From an uncultured Blastocatellia bacterium (lineage in GTDB: Bacteria > Acidobacteriota > Blastocatellia > Pyrinomonadales > Pyrinomonadaceae): 64,000 nt of DNA. The position numbers were made by a program, and so were the translations under genes. Shown piece by piece: positions 24,844-34,490 of this stretch. Every line of letters starts with the position of its first letter. Within the stretch, counting starts at the first letter, position 1. The DNA lies in NCBI GenBank assembly GCA_946480785.1, contig CAMLLD010000008.1, positions 37,369-101,368 of the forward strand, given 5' to 3'. Under the pieces are notes generated by a model. That model worked only from the letters and a program-made list of their open reading frames with translations, searched no databases and was not told where the DNA came from.

Positions 24844-26043
24844 TTACGGCGTCGCGGGCTTGGGCGCTGGCGGCATGTTGAACTTCGTCTCATCGACAGG
24901 GACATTCAGTTTTAATTCGGTGAACGTTCGCGTTGAGGTCGGATTTCCGAGCTCAAGCGTCGCGGCGCGAGCGGTGAGCGGAAACTTCAGGCCGTCAGCT
25001 TCACGGTAATCTTCAAGATCGACCTGGTCAGGAATGATGCCGACGATCGTTGGCATCGTCGTTGTGCGTCGCAGCAATAATCCCGACGCAGCATCGAAAT
25101 AAAGCCGCATACGCCGGTTGTCAGTGGTCGTACCGTCGACGATATAAACGTCGCGGTCCCCAAGTTTATCTTTGCGGACGCGCGGTGGCCGGCTGTATTG
25201 CTCTTTAAGCTTCAACAAACTAAACAAACCGTTTGCCGCCTTGAAAGTGAGCAACTCCGAGCCCGTTATTTCTCTGACTCCGCGAGCAGTTTTCTCCCAA
25301 CCCACTTGACCGTTGAAGCCGCGTTCGATCGTCCCTTGCGGCGTCGTCACTAACAAATAGAACTTGTCAGGCGCCGCTTGCGTCAGCTCGAACTGAAAGG
25401 AATTTCCGTTTGCCTGGGTGATCGTGCCTTTCGCGGTTCGCGATTTCAGTTTGTCAATCGTGGTCTGGCCGCCGAGTGCCGCTGCATACTTGCTGAAGAT
25501 CTCGTCCGCTGATGGCAATGCCAGCGTAGCGACAGGTGATGCTTGGGGTGACGCCTGCGGTGATGCGCCTGGGGTTGGCCCACCAGCCCCGCCCGCGTTA
25601 GGAGGGGGAGAGGGCAAAGCCAAGGGCAACGCCGGGATCGATTGCGGCGACGTGCGACCGCGATGGCACGTGTAACAAGACACTGGATCCAGCTTAAGCC
25701 GTTCGGTCGTCTTGTTGATATCCATGACCAGCTTGATCATTTCACGGGCGGCGGCCTTCTCCGGCTTCGCGTCTGAGGCGTAGTCCCACTGGCCCTGATT
25801 GTTGACGTGGCAGTAATTGCAGCGCCGACCCATCGAAGCCGAAAAGAAATTCATTACCGGAATTAGTTGCGACTCTGGCATGCCGGTAAGAACTTTAATG
25901 TTCTTCGCGACCTGTTCGACAGTCTTCTCCTGCGGCGGCTGCGCTTTAGTGGCGCGCACTACTTCGCTGCGATTGTTGAAGATTAGAAAAATAGCGACGA
26001 TCGAAAAACCGAGGGCGATGGACTTCAGAAGTGTTCGTTGCAT
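24844..26043 (-). CDS. Dihaem c-type cytochrome, photosynthetic reaction-centre cytochrome-like
   Basis: The 399-aa protein has an N-terminal membrane/signal helix (LLKSIALGFSIVAIFLIF) and a small cytochrome region with two CxxCH haem sites, CNYCH and CYTCH, in the context TGMPESQLIPVMNFFSASMG that typifies the reaction-centre cytochrome c family. A Pro/Ala/Ser linker follows, then a LolA-like beta domain of about 200 aa. Many non-phototrophic Acidobacteriota carry proteins of this type, so it is likely an envelope electron carrier. The start at 26043 is preferred to the upstream ATG at 26070. It faces away from the copper-oxidase locus, but the redox theme is shared. Confidence 0.85.
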   Translation of the reverse strand: MQRTLLKSIALGFSIVAIFLIFNNRSEVVRATKAQPPQEKTVEQVAKNIKVLTGMPESQLIPVMNFFSASMGRRCNYCHVNNQGQWDYASDAKPEKAAAREMIKLVMDINKTTERLKLDPVSCYTCHRGRTSPQSIPALPLALPSPPPNAGGAGGPTPGASPQASPQASPVATLALPSADEIFSKYAAALGGQTTIDKLKSRTAKGTITQANGNSFQFELTQAAPDKFYLLVTTPQGTIERGFNGQVGWEKTARGVREITGSELLTFKAANGLFSLLKLKEQYSRPPRVRKDKLGDRDVYIVDGTTTDNRRMRLYFDAASGLLLRRTTTMPTIVGIIPDQVDLEDYREADGLKFPLTARAATLELGNPTSTRTFTELKLNVPVDETKFNMPPAPKPATP

Positions 26044-26170
26044 AAACAGCAGTATAAGCGAACTTCTCAAATAAGCGTCACAATGCAGTTGCCCCGGCTC
26101 ACCTGCGCGAGAACACTCGTCTAAGGATTGATTTTGAGTGGCGCTAGTCAGAAGCTTCGTCAGTCGTTCA

Positions 26171-27664
26171 TTAACGCCGAACAGGCGTGGCCGTCTTCAG
26201 CGCCGCGGTAACACTCTCTTTCAACTCCTCATAACTCAGCGCCGTTACGCGGCGGCCGTTGATGAAGAGGCTGGGAGTTCCTTTCAGGCCGAGCCTGACT
26301 CCGTCGTCAATATCGCTTTGGACCACGTCCGCGAACTTCCGTGAATCGAGAGCCGCATCGAAACGAGCCCGATCCAGTCCAAGCTGCGTGGCGAGGCTCT
26401 TCAACTTTTCCACACTCAACGACGACTGGTTTTGCAGCAGCAGGTCGACGTATTCCCAGTATTTTCCCTGTTCGCGCGCCGCCTCCGCCGCTTCAGCCGC
26501 CTTGAACGCGTCCGTATGTTGGGTGAGCGGGAAATCGCGCGCGACGAGCCGCACCTTGTCGCCACTCTCTTTCACCAGGCGCTCCAGGGCCGGGTGAATC
26601 GCAGCACAACTCGGACACTGATAATCGGTAAAAGCAACAATCGTAACTGCCGCATTTGCGTTGCCCAACGACGGCTGATCCTGGGTAGAGATCTTAAACA
26701 CCGGCGATTCAGGCACGTTAAGAAACGTCTGAATCGAGGCGGTGGCCCGAAGCTTGTCCACAAACGCCCGTTCAGCACGACGCACTTCCATCTGTTGCAG
26801 ATAGGAAACGATCGATTCTTTTGTTTGCGCGAAGTCTCCACTCACGCGCTCTTTGTTCTGCTCGAAAAACGCGCGCGCTTGTTCTTCCGTCACTGGTTGG
26901 GGCTTTATCTCAGCTTCGAGCAGTGCGTTCGTCGTTATCTTTCGCTTTTGTGCTTCCTGCACCAGCAGCGTGTCGTTAATGCTGAGGTCAAGTTCGTTCT
27001 TGCGCAAGGTATAAATTTGTTCCTGCACGTCGAAGATAAGCGGCTGTAGCGAATCCTCGACGTCGCCGGCAGTAATGGTTTCATTGTCGATCGTTGCGAG
27101 GACTAGAGCCCGCTCCGACTCGTTGCGCGGCGCCGTGGCCTCGGGAACTTTCACCTTCGTGTTGCTCGCGGCGCGGAGGCCATCTGCGAAACTCTTGGCC
27201 GCGGTGCGCTCGCGCTCATCCGTGAGATAGCGAACGATGTCATCCTTGACGGAGTCGAACTCGTAGTTAATGCGCGCTTTATTTTGATCGTAGAACGCGC
27301 GCACTTCCGCTGGTGTCGGCGCAACTACTTTCGCGATCACCTCCTGTTCGAGCAGTTTGGTGGTGGTGAGACCACGTTTCTGCGCTTCCATTGCGAGCAG
27401 TTTTGAGTTGATTAGGAGATCGAGCTCACGCTTACGTGCGTCCACGACCTGTTGCTGCAACTTGCGGACAGCGTCACCGGTGGCCTTGTCGACGTCGCGC
27501 GTGCTGATCGTAACGCCGTTTACGATGGCCAGGGTTGCCGGTAACACCTGCGACTCGCACGCACAATCGTCAGCGACGGTCCGAGGATGGTTTTGAGTTT
27601 GAGTTTGGGCCAGCGCCGGCAACGGAATCATCGCTATGACGATCGCAACGAGAAGTCTTTTCAT
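26171..27664 (-). CDS. SurA-like / DsbA-like fusion protein
   Basis: The 497-aa exported protein (signal MKRLLVAIVIAMIPLPALAQ) contains two similar SurA N-domain-like helical units. Unit one (about 40-175) starts LAIVNGVTISTRDVDKA and unit two (about 180-310) LATIDNETITAGDVEDS; each has an AQKR...TTxxLLExE segment. A DsbA/thioredoxin-like domain follows from about 325 (VAFTDYQCPSCAAIHPALER, active site CPSC; GLKGTPSLFINGRRV gives the cis-Pro). It should make or reshuffle disulfides in envelope proteins while holding unfolded chains. The start at 27664 matches the signal peptide. It diverges from the sigma54-type activator gene. A substrate among the copper proteins downstream is a plausible guess. 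Confidence 0.88.
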   Translation of the reverse strand: MKRLLVAIVIAMIPLPALAQTQTQNHPRTVADDCACESQVLPATLAIVNGVTISTRDVDKATGDAVRKLQQQVVDARKRELDLLINSKLLAMEAQKRGLTTTKLLEQEVIAKVVAPTPAEVRAFYDQNKARINYEFDSVKDDIVRYLTDERERTAAKSFADGLRAASNTKVKVPEATAPRNESERALVLATIDNETITAGDVEDSLQPLIFDVQEQIYTLRKNELDLSINDTLLVQEAQKRKITTNALLEAEIKPQPVTEEQARAFFEQNKERVSGDFAQTKESIVSYLQQMEVRRAERAFVDKLRATASIQTFLNVPESPVFKISTQDQPSLGNANAAVTIVAFTDYQCPSCAAIHPALERLVKESGDKVRLVARDFPLTQHTDAFKAAEAAEAAREQGKYWEYVDLLLQNQSSLSVEKLKSLATQLGLDRARFDAALDSRKFADVVQSDIDDGVRLGLKGTPSLFINGRRVTALSYEELKESVTAALKTATPVRR

Positions 27665-27884
27665 GTTCAGTCTCCTTGATTGAGGTACGTTGGGCCATGT
27701 CGTAGCAAGCATCATGCTAGACCGCGACAGCGCCATTACAGCAGCAATTGACGCTGCGGCATGGGTAAAAGTGCGCACCTGATTGAGCAGGTTTCCACTC
27801 TTCCGCAGCGACCGGCCGCCCTTTACTGCTGAAATAAATGATCTGTACGGCACTTGCAGGACTACCTGGACCTCGATAAGTCTC

Positions 27885-28937
27885 ATGACTTTTACACGAA
27901 CCCAAAACAGCGACACTGACACTTTTGGCATGATTGGCAACGATGCGAAGTTGCACCAAATCATCGACACGATCCGGACCGTCGCACCATCGGATGCATC
28001 AATACTGATCGAAGGCGAAAGCGGAACGGGTAAGCAGTTGATCGCAGAGGGTATTCATGAGCTGAGTCAGCGTCATTTGGGACCACTCATTTGTGTCAAC
28101 TGTGCTGCCATACCACCGGAACTGTTTGAAGCAGAGTTATTTGGTTACCAGGAAGGCGCCGGCAACGGAGCAGAACACGACAAACGCGGACTGCTGGAAG
28201 CGGCGAATGGCGGCACGCTGCTGCTCGATGAAATCACTCACATGCCCGCGCACTTGCAAACGCGACTTTCGTGCGTGATTCAGGAAGGTAAATTCCACCG
28301 GCTCGACGACAAACCCGCGATCGACGTCGACGTTCGACTGGTGGTAACGACCAGCCAAAACACGACCACACTATTAGAAGAGGAGCGCTTAAGAAGGAAC
28401 CTCTACTTTCTGATCAGCACGATCAAGATCAAAGTGCCGCCTCTTCGTGAGCGCCTCGATGACATACCCGTACTCGCGCAACATTTTCTCGAGCGCTACA
28501 ACGCACGTTACGACAAGAGAATCCGCCGCATCTCAAAGGAAGCCATGCGGCGTCTGCTGAACTATGAATGGCCTGGCAATATTCCCGAGCTGGCAAGCGT
28601 TATTGAACGTGCGGTGCTGTTTTGTTCGGCTGCTGAATTATTGCCCGAATGCCTGCCGGAGGAGTTGCAAGGTAAAGAGTTGCGCCAGATACCGTTCATT
28701 ATTCCACCGCTGATGCCGATGGAGGAGATCGAGCGTGAAGCAATCCGCCAGACGCTCGCGCGCACCTCGGGTAACGTCAAACGAAGTGCACAAATTCTTC
28801 GCTACCCGCGCCCAACGTTCTATCGCAAACTAAAGAAGTTTGGGATAAAGGTGGACCGTGGTGGTCCAACAGCGGAAAAACTCGCACCCTCGCTGCTAAT
28901 TTTCCTCAGCGTCGTCGCCGCGCAAATATTCTCATGA
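27885..28937 (+). CDS. Sigma54-type (AAA+/Fis) transcription activator with altered GAFTGA loop
   Basis: The 350-aa protein is an AAA+ activator without an N-terminal sensor domain: Walker A GESGTGK (Lys50), Walker B GGTLLLDEI, sensor and Arg-finger region RLRRNLYFLI, and a C-terminal Fis-type helix-turn-helix (RTSGNVKRSAQILRYPRPTF). The loop that normally reads GAFTGA is GAGNGA here (about 91-96), with GYQE before it. Phe and Thr of this loop contact sigma54, so it may not activate sigma54 promoters normally and could work as a modified regulator. The frame is open upstream to 27783, but family resemblance begins at this ATG. The C-terminal tail (LAPSLLIFLSVVAAQIF) is oddly hydrophobic. Confidence 0.88.
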   Translation: MTFTRTQNSDTDTFGMIGNDAKLHQIIDTIRTVAPSDASILIEGESGTGKQLIAEGIHELSQRHLGPLICVNCAAIPPELFEAELFGYQEGAGNGAEHDKRGLLEAANGGTLLLDEITHMPAHLQTRLSCVIQEGKFHRLDDKPAIDVDVRLVVTTSQNTTTLLEEERLRRNLYFLISTIKIKVPPLRERLDDIPVLAQHFLERYNARYDKRIRRISKEAMRRLLNYEWPGNIPELASVIERAVLFCSAAELLPECLPEELQGKELRQIPFIIPPLMPMEEIEREAIRQTLARTSGNVKRSAQILRYPRPTFYRKLKKFGIKVDRGGPTAEKLAPSLLIFLSVVAAQIFS

Positions 28938-29235
28938 TTCATCGTTAAGCACGCCGCCTTCTGCCAGTCTCACGCTGAAACACTCCACCAACTTATTCAG
29001 CAGTTTCCAATCAGGGTGGTCCTGAAAGCTCCGCGGGCATGGTTGTTGCACCCACTGGATCAAACTCATCGAGCCTATCCCAGCAGCTTGAGAGTAAGCC
29101 CAGGAACAAGCGGTCAATCGGGCGGTGCGAAGTCCTTCCCACGCTCCGCATAGCAGAGTTGGACTCGACGTGTGCCTGGACCAAGTGGTCCCTCGCCTTT
29201 CATTTTTTTGTCGAGCCCGGCCGGAGGAACATGAG
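28938..29235. other. Leader region before the multicopper oxidase gene
   Basis: No credible gene is seen. The stretch contains a palindrome, GGACCA (29178-29183) with TGGTCC (29186-29191), and ends in a clear GGAGGAAC ribosome site. I looked for a GG-N10-GC sigma54 promoter; the closest (GGACTCGACGTGTGC near 29161) has 11 bases between GG and GC, so it is not convincing. Confidence 0.4.
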
Positions 29236-32200
29236 ATGAAAAATAAGCATCACCACCATCGTAAGAGAAAGTGGACTTATCTGTTCACGCTCTTAGCTCT
29301 ACTGCTGTTCTTGACCGCGATTAACGCGCAGGCGCAAGTGCAGCAAATCGTTGACCCGGTGCAGGACGCGGCTGCGCTCGCGCTTCCACCCCCAACACCT
29401 GTGTGCGAACGCACCATCAAGGCAAACGTGGTCGCGCTCGATCAGGTGATCATGTACAACCGCCTCGGCACGGTGAATCCCGGAGGAATGATTTACGCCC
29501 TCAGGCAGGACGTGGTAGCGATCGATCCTTTGAAAGGGATCGTCGCGGGCAACGTGCGGTTGCGGGCTAACAAACGCCCCCGCCCCATCGTGCTGCGCAT
29601 GAACATTGGCGATTGTTTGCAAGTTACGTTTACCAACCTCCTCTCCCCTCAACCTAAGAGTCACGGCAATCCCGACGACGTCCTTGATGTCCAGCCCGCA
29701 ACACGCTCCGCTGGCATTCATGTGAACGGCATGGAGTTGGTTGGGACTATCGGTTCGGACGGATCGAACGTAGGTGTCAACCCACCAAGTTTGGTACCAC
29801 CAGGCGGATCGACTGTCTACACCCTCGCTGCTACACGTGAAGGAAACAACCTCATGTACAGCACTGCCGCAACCACCGGCGGCGAAGGAGACGGCGGAAC
29901 ACTTTCCGAAGGCTTATTCGGCAGCGTCAACGTCGAACAACGTGGCGCTGAATGGTACCGCTCCCAGGTTACCGCGGCAGACATGGCGGCCGCGAAAATC
30001 GGCACCACTCCCGGCGGTCAACCGATCCTTGATTACAACAAGTTCGCGATGCTTGATGCGAACAACAACATCATCGCGACGGACTTGAATGCGATCATTA
30101 CCGGCCCCAACAAAGGACGTTTTCCGGCTGGTACCTATCGGCCGAATGCGACCGAACCCGATCGCGATCGGCCCTTCCGTGAGTTCACCGTGATTTATCA
30201 CGATGAAATTCAGGACATTCAGGCGTTTCCGCAGTTTCGCGATCCCGTACTAAAGCAAACGCTCCACAGTGTTGAGGACAAGTTTGCGATCAACTACGGC
30301 GTGGCTGGCGTCGGCGCTGAAATCCTGGCCAATCGACTCGGTGTCGGACCAATGTTCAACTGCACCGAGTGCAAGTTTGAGGAGTTCTTCCTCTCTTCAT
30401 GGACGATTGGCGACCCGGCTCAGATCGTGGACAAGCCGGCGAACACGACGGACGCGCTCGGAAACCTGATCAAGGGCCGCAAGGCGACCAAGGTCTTGTA
30501 TCCCGACGATCCTTCAAACGTTCATCACAGCTACATCGGTGATCCGGTGAAGATGAGAGTTGTGCATGCGGGCCCGAAGGAACATCACATCCACCACCTG
30601 CACGCGCATCAGTGGTTGCAAACACCTGACGACGACAACTCGACTTACCTCGATAGTCAGGCTGTTGGACCAGGCTTCGCGTTTACCACTGAAATCACCC
30701 ACGGCGGCTCGGGCAACCGAAACCAGGTCGTTGGCGATTCGATTTTCCACTGCCACTTCTATCCGCACTTCGCTGAAGGAATGTGGGAACTGTGGCGTTC
30801 ACACGATGTCTTTGAAGCTGGAACGGTGCTCGACGCCAACGGTGTTCCCGTTGCCGGCGCGCGTGCGTTGCCGGATGGAGAAATCCTGGCCGGTACGCCG
30901 ACACCCGCACTCGTTCCCCTGCCGACGATGGCGATGGCGCCGATGCCCACGGCCACCGTGCCCGGATATCCGTTCTTCAATCCGGCCGTTGCTGGTCATC
31001 GTCCACCACACCCACCACTCGACACCGTTGATGACGGCGGTTTGTCGCGTCACATCATTACGGGCGGTACGGTTAGTTACCACAAAGAACATCTGCCGAA
31101 TTTCGACTTAACGAAAGCGCGTCTCGATTTCGACAAGACGCTGGTTACGGCTCAGGCGACATCAATTGCCGAAGCCGGAACTACAGTTGAAAAGAACGCA
31201 ATGGCGTACCACGAAGTGCGCCTCCATCCGAGTTACAAGCCCGACGGCACGCCCGCTAACTTTATTCTCAACGGGTTGCCGCGCAAGCCTGGCGCTCCTT
31301 TCGCAGATCCCTGCATCGACGATAACGGCAATGCCAAGGGAGTTGCCCGCACTTACAAAGCGGCCGCGTTTCAGCTTGACATGAAACTGAACAAGGCCGG
31401 CTGGCACTTCCCGCAGGCACGCATTCTGGCACTCTGGAATGACGTTGTTGCTACTCAGACCGGACAGAAGCCACCGGAACCGTTCTTCTTCCGGGCCAAC
31501 ACAAACGACTGCATCACCTACTATCACACGAACCTCGTTCCTAACGTTTACGTGCAGGACGATTTTCAAGTACGCACGCCGACCGACATCATCGGTCAGC
31601 ATATTCACCTCGTGAAGTTTGACGTTACCTCGTCAGACGGTTCGGGCAACGGCTTCAATTATGAAGACGGCACCTTCAGTCCCGACGAAGTACGAGAACG
31701 GATCAAGGCGATTCGCAAACAGAATGGCTGCATCGGAGTGGAGTCAGGTGATACCCGCGACGGTACATTCATTTGTCCCAAACCAAAACCCCACCCGTTC
31801 TTCGGCACGCTCGGCGCACAGACTACCGTGCAACGCTGGTTTGCCGACGACACCCTCAACAATAACGGAGTCGACCGCACGCTCCGGACCGTTTTCACCC
31901 ACGACCACTTTGGACCATCGACTCACCAGCAGGCAGGTCTCTATGCCGGTCTGGTGATCGAGCCGACTGGTTCGACCTGGAAGAATCCGGAGACCGGCGT
32001 ACAGTTGGGCACCAGCCCCGTGGACGGTGGTCCGACTAGTTGGCAGGCGCTGATTCTCGAGACAAACGCGGCGAACAGTCACCGCGAGTTCATGTTCGAG
32101 TTCGCCGATTTCCAACTGGCCTATCAGAAAGGCGCGGGCGTCGATGCGAATGGTAATCCTATTCCCGATCCCGTTCGCGTAATCAACCCGCCGATCCTTG

Positions 32201-34395
32201 ACGAAGTGGGACTGCCCTTCATCGTTGAGAACGGTATGGTTTGTCCGGGTGGTTTCCCGGCCCCATGTCCGGAAGCAATCTCGGCGAACGATCAGGGCAC
32301 GATGAGTGTCAACTATCGCAACGAACCGGTACCTTTCCGCGTTCGCGATCCAAATACGAATACACAGGCGGCCGGTGCTCCTGGTGATTTGTCCAAGGTT
32401 TACAAGTCAAACATCACCCGCGCCGATCCGGACTTTAATGTCCAGCCCGCTTTCTATCCGCCTTTAACCAAGGGCGTGCAACCGGGCGATCCATTCACGC
32501 CGCTGCTGCGAGCTTACGAAAATGACAAGGTTCAGATTCGCATCCTCGTGGGAGCGCACGAAGAAACACACAACCTGACAATCAATGGTCACAAGTGGCT
32601 GCACGAACCCGGCACGCCACAGGATCCGTTGGCCGTCAACAACTCCGGCTTCAGAAACTCGCAGATGGCCGGTATCTCGGAACACTTCGAGTTTCTCACC
32701 GGCAAGGAATCGATTCTGGGCGGCATGCCCTTCATCGATTACCTCTATCAGAACAGCGCGTCGGTCGACGGACAGTGGAACGGCGTGTGGGGCATCCTGC
32801 GCGTCTATAACGGCCGCATGGGATTGAAAACGGATCTGCTCGCCTTGCCTAACAACACGGCCGGCGCCGCGGATCTGACAACCAACGACACGGAGTTTCC
32901 TGTCGATTCAACGTTCCCCAATGGGGCAACCGACTTTAAGGACACAAGCGATCCGTCGGTTTTGACCTATTCGACGGTGACGACAGATACGACGCTGATG
33001 TCGCCCACCATGCTCGGCACCGCGACGTTGTCTACGAACGATACTTCGCTGACGTCACAGGCCGCGTTAATCGGACCTGTTCTGCTTGACCAGGACATCG
33101 TGGTGTCGAATCCGACGGACTTCGCTACCGGAAAGCTCGCCGGTACCACGATTTGTCCGGGCACAGCTCCGAAGCGGAGGATCAACGTCACGGCAGTCAA
33201 TGCGTTCGCCCTTCCCGGCAACAAGCTGGTTTACAACAGCCGCGCCGGAAATCGTGGACCACTGAATGACCCGACCGCGATCATGTACTTCCGCAGTGAA
33301 GACATCGACGCCTATGGCAAGGTCAAAGCGGGCGTTCCCATTGAGCCGCTCGTTCTCCGCGCCAGGGCCGGTGACTGTATCCAGTTGAATCTCGAGAACA
33401 GGCTGCCAGCCGGCACCCAACTCGATCTCGATGGCTGGAACACCCTGGCTAACCTGATCTTCCACTTCAATGCGAATCAGGTGAAGCCTTCAAATCAGGT
33501 TGGTTTGCACCCGCAACTGGTCGCCTACAACGTGGCGAACAGCGACGGGAAGAACGTCGGTTTCAATCCTAACCAGACCGTTGGACCAGGTGGCGTCATT
33601 CGCTATAGCTGGTACGCCGGTGACGTTGCCATCAGCGGTGGCAGACGTGTTGGGACACCGATTGAATTCGGCGCGACCAACTTGATCTCGTCCGACCCGA
33701 TCAAGCACAGCAACAAGGGCGCGGTCGGTTCGCTAATCATTGAACCTCAGGGATCGAGCTGGATCGAAGACACGACTTCGCGAGCGCAGGCCACAGTAAC
33801 TAAGTCTGACGGCACTTCGTTCCGTGAGTTCGTAGTTCAGTTCCAGACTGACATCAATCTGAGGTTCGGCGACGGTGCTCCGGTGCCGAACATCGGTGGT
33901 CCAAACGGCGCGGAAGATCCGGAAGACTCAGCGCAGAAAGCGATCAACTACCGCACTGAGCCGCTCTGGAAACGGATGAATTATGCGCCGGATACGGACT
34001 TCAAAGACACCAACAAATTCGACTTCACCAATGTGCTGACTAACGCGCAAGTCGGCGGCGACCCGCAGACGCCGGTCTTCACGGCGCAAGCCGGCCAGGC
34101 AGTGAGGTTCCGAATCCTGAATGCCAACGGGCATATGCGTAATAACGTGTTCAACCTGCACGGACACTACTGGCAGGATGAACCCTATACCAATAACTCG
34201 AAGTCGATCGGCAACAATCCCCTCTCGGAGTTCAAGGGAACGATTTACGGGATTGGACCCTCTTCGCACTATGAAGTTATTCCGGTGAACGGAGCCGGCG
34301 GCGCACGCCGTGTACCCGGCGACTACCTCTACCGGACTCAAGAGTCCTTCCAGTTTGACGGCGGACTCTGGGGCATCTTCCGAGTTAGACCGTAA
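29236..34395 (+). CDS. Giant secreted multicopper oxidase (1719 aa)
   Basis: A His-rich start (MKNKHHHHRKRK) leads into a signal helix, then a chain of cupredoxin-like domains. Copper motifs include HHIHHLHAHQW (about 450), FHCHFYPHFAEGMW (about 505, the HCH-x3-H-x4-M type 1/3 pattern), GQHIHLVKF (about 786), THDHFGPSTHQQAGLY (about 889), THNLTINGHKW (about 1112) and FNLHGHYWQDE (about 1639). The C-terminal third partly repeats earlier units (HSNKGAVGSLIIEP against HQQAGLYAGLVIEP) but has lost several ligands, so the protein looks like fused MCO halves. Such enzymes couple substrate oxidation to reduction of O2. Usual three-domain MCOs are near 500 aa; very large ones include Mn(II) oxidases of the MnxG type. 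Substrate unknown. RBS GGAGGAAC supports this ATG. Confidence 0.88.
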   Translation: MKNKHHHHRKRKWTYLFTLLALLLFLTAINAQAQVQQIVDPVQDAAALALPPPTPVCERTIKANVVALDQVIMYNRLGTVNPGGMIYALRQDVVAIDPLKGIVAGNVRLRANKRPRPIVLRMNIGDCLQVTFTNLLSPQPKSHGNPDDVLDVQPATRSAGIHVNGMELVGTIGSDGSNVGVNPPSLVPPGGSTVYTLAATREGNNLMYSTAATTGGEGDGGTLSEGLFGSVNVEQRGAEWYRSQVTAADMAAAKIGTTPGGQPILDYNKFAMLDANNNIIATDLNAIITGPNKGRFPAGTYRPNATEPDRDRPFREFTVIYHDEIQDIQAFPQFRDPVLKQTLHSVEDKFAINYGVAGVGAEILANRLGVGPMFNCTECKFEEFFLSSWTIGDPAQIVDKPANTTDALGNLIKGRKATKVLYPDDPSNVHHSYIGDPVKMRVVHAGPKEHHIHHLHAHQWLQTPDDDNSTYLDSQAVGPGFAFTTEITHGGSGNRNQVVGDSIFHCHFYPHFAEGMWELWRSHDVFEAGTVLDANGVPVAGARALPDGEILAGTPTPALVPLPTMAMAPMPTATVPGYPFFNPAVAGHRPPHPPLDTVDDGGLSRHIITGGTVSYHKEHLPNFDLTKARLDFDKTLVTAQATSIAEAGTTVEKNAMAYHEVRLHPSYKPDGTPANFILNGLPRKPGAPFADPCIDDNGNAKGVARTYKAAAFQLDMKLNKAGWHFPQARILALWNDVVATQTGQKPPEPFFFRANTNDCITYYHTNLVPNVYVQDDFQVRTPTDIIGQHIHLVKFDVTSSDGSGNGFNYEDGTFSPDEVRERIKAIRKQNGCIGVESGDTRDGTFICPKPKPHPFFGTLGAQTTVQRWFADDTLNNNGVDRTLRTVFTHDHFGPSTHQQAGLYAGLVIEPTGSTWKNPETGVQLGTSPVDGGPTSWQALILETNAANSHREFMFEFADFQLAYQKGAGVDANGNPIPDPVRVINPPILDEVGLPFIVENGMVCPGGFPAPCPEAISANDQGTMSVNYRNEPVPFRVRDPNTNTQAAGAPGDLSKVYKSNITRADPDFNVQPAFYPPLTKGVQPGDPFTPLLRAYENDKVQIRILVGAHEETHNLTINGHKWLHEPGTPQDPLAVNNSGFRNSQMAGISEHFEFLTGKESILGGMPFIDYLYQNSASVDGQWNGVWGILRVYNGRMGLKTDLLALPNNTAGAADLTTNDTEFPVDSTFPNGATDFKDTSDPSVLTYSTVTTDTTLMSPTMLGTATLSTNDTSLTSQAALIGPVLLDQDIVVSNPTDFATGKLAGTTICPGTAPKRRINVTAVNAFALPGNKLVYNSRAGNRGPLNDPTAIMYFRSEDIDAYGKVKAGVPIEPLVLRARAGDCIQLNLENRLPAGTQLDLDGWNTLANLIFHFNANQVKPSNQVGLHPQLVAYNVANSDGKNVGFNPNQTVGPGGVIRYSWYAGDVAISGGRRVGTPIEFGATNLISSDPIKHSNKGAVGSLIIEPQGSSWIEDTTSRAQATVTKSDGTSFREFVVQFQTDINLRFGDGAPVPNIGGPNGAEDPEDSAQKAINYRTEPLWKRMNYAPDTDFKDTNKFDFTNVLTNAQVGGDPQTPVFTAQAGQAVRFRILNANGHMRNNVFNLHGHYWQDEPYTNNSKSIGNNPLSEFKGTIYGIGPSSHYEVIPVNGAGGARRVPGDYLYRTQESFQFDGGLWGIFRVRP

Positions 34396-34436
34396 TCGAA
34401 GGTCCACTTGCGATGCGTCGCAAGCGGACCCTTGCC

Positions 34437-34472
34437 GAGTGCAGCCTGGTTCGCCGGGCTGCACTCCTTTTT
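34437..34472 (+). terminator. Rho-independent terminator after the multicopper oxidase gene
   Basis: GAGTGCAGCC (34437-34446) pairs perfectly with GGCTGCACTC (34457-34466), followed by CTTTTTC. A weaker stem (CTTGCGA/TCGCAAG, 34408-34425) lies just before. Partial read-through would still let the downstream genes be expressed. Confidence 0.8.
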
Positions 34473-34490
34473 CGAGAGGGGGGTAGTTTT

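Noticed and set aside
24844..26043. Evidence for phototrophy from the reaction-centre-type cytochrome
   Set aside because: The family is widespread in non-phototrophic Acidobacteriota and no photosystem or pigment gene is in the window.
28932..29117. 61-codon minus-strand frame before the multicopper oxidase
   Set aside because: No ribosome site, no motif, and composition like noncoding DNA.
29161..29180. Sigma54 promoter before the multicopper oxidase
   Set aside because: GG and GC are separated by 11 bases instead of 10 and the surrounding consensus is poor.
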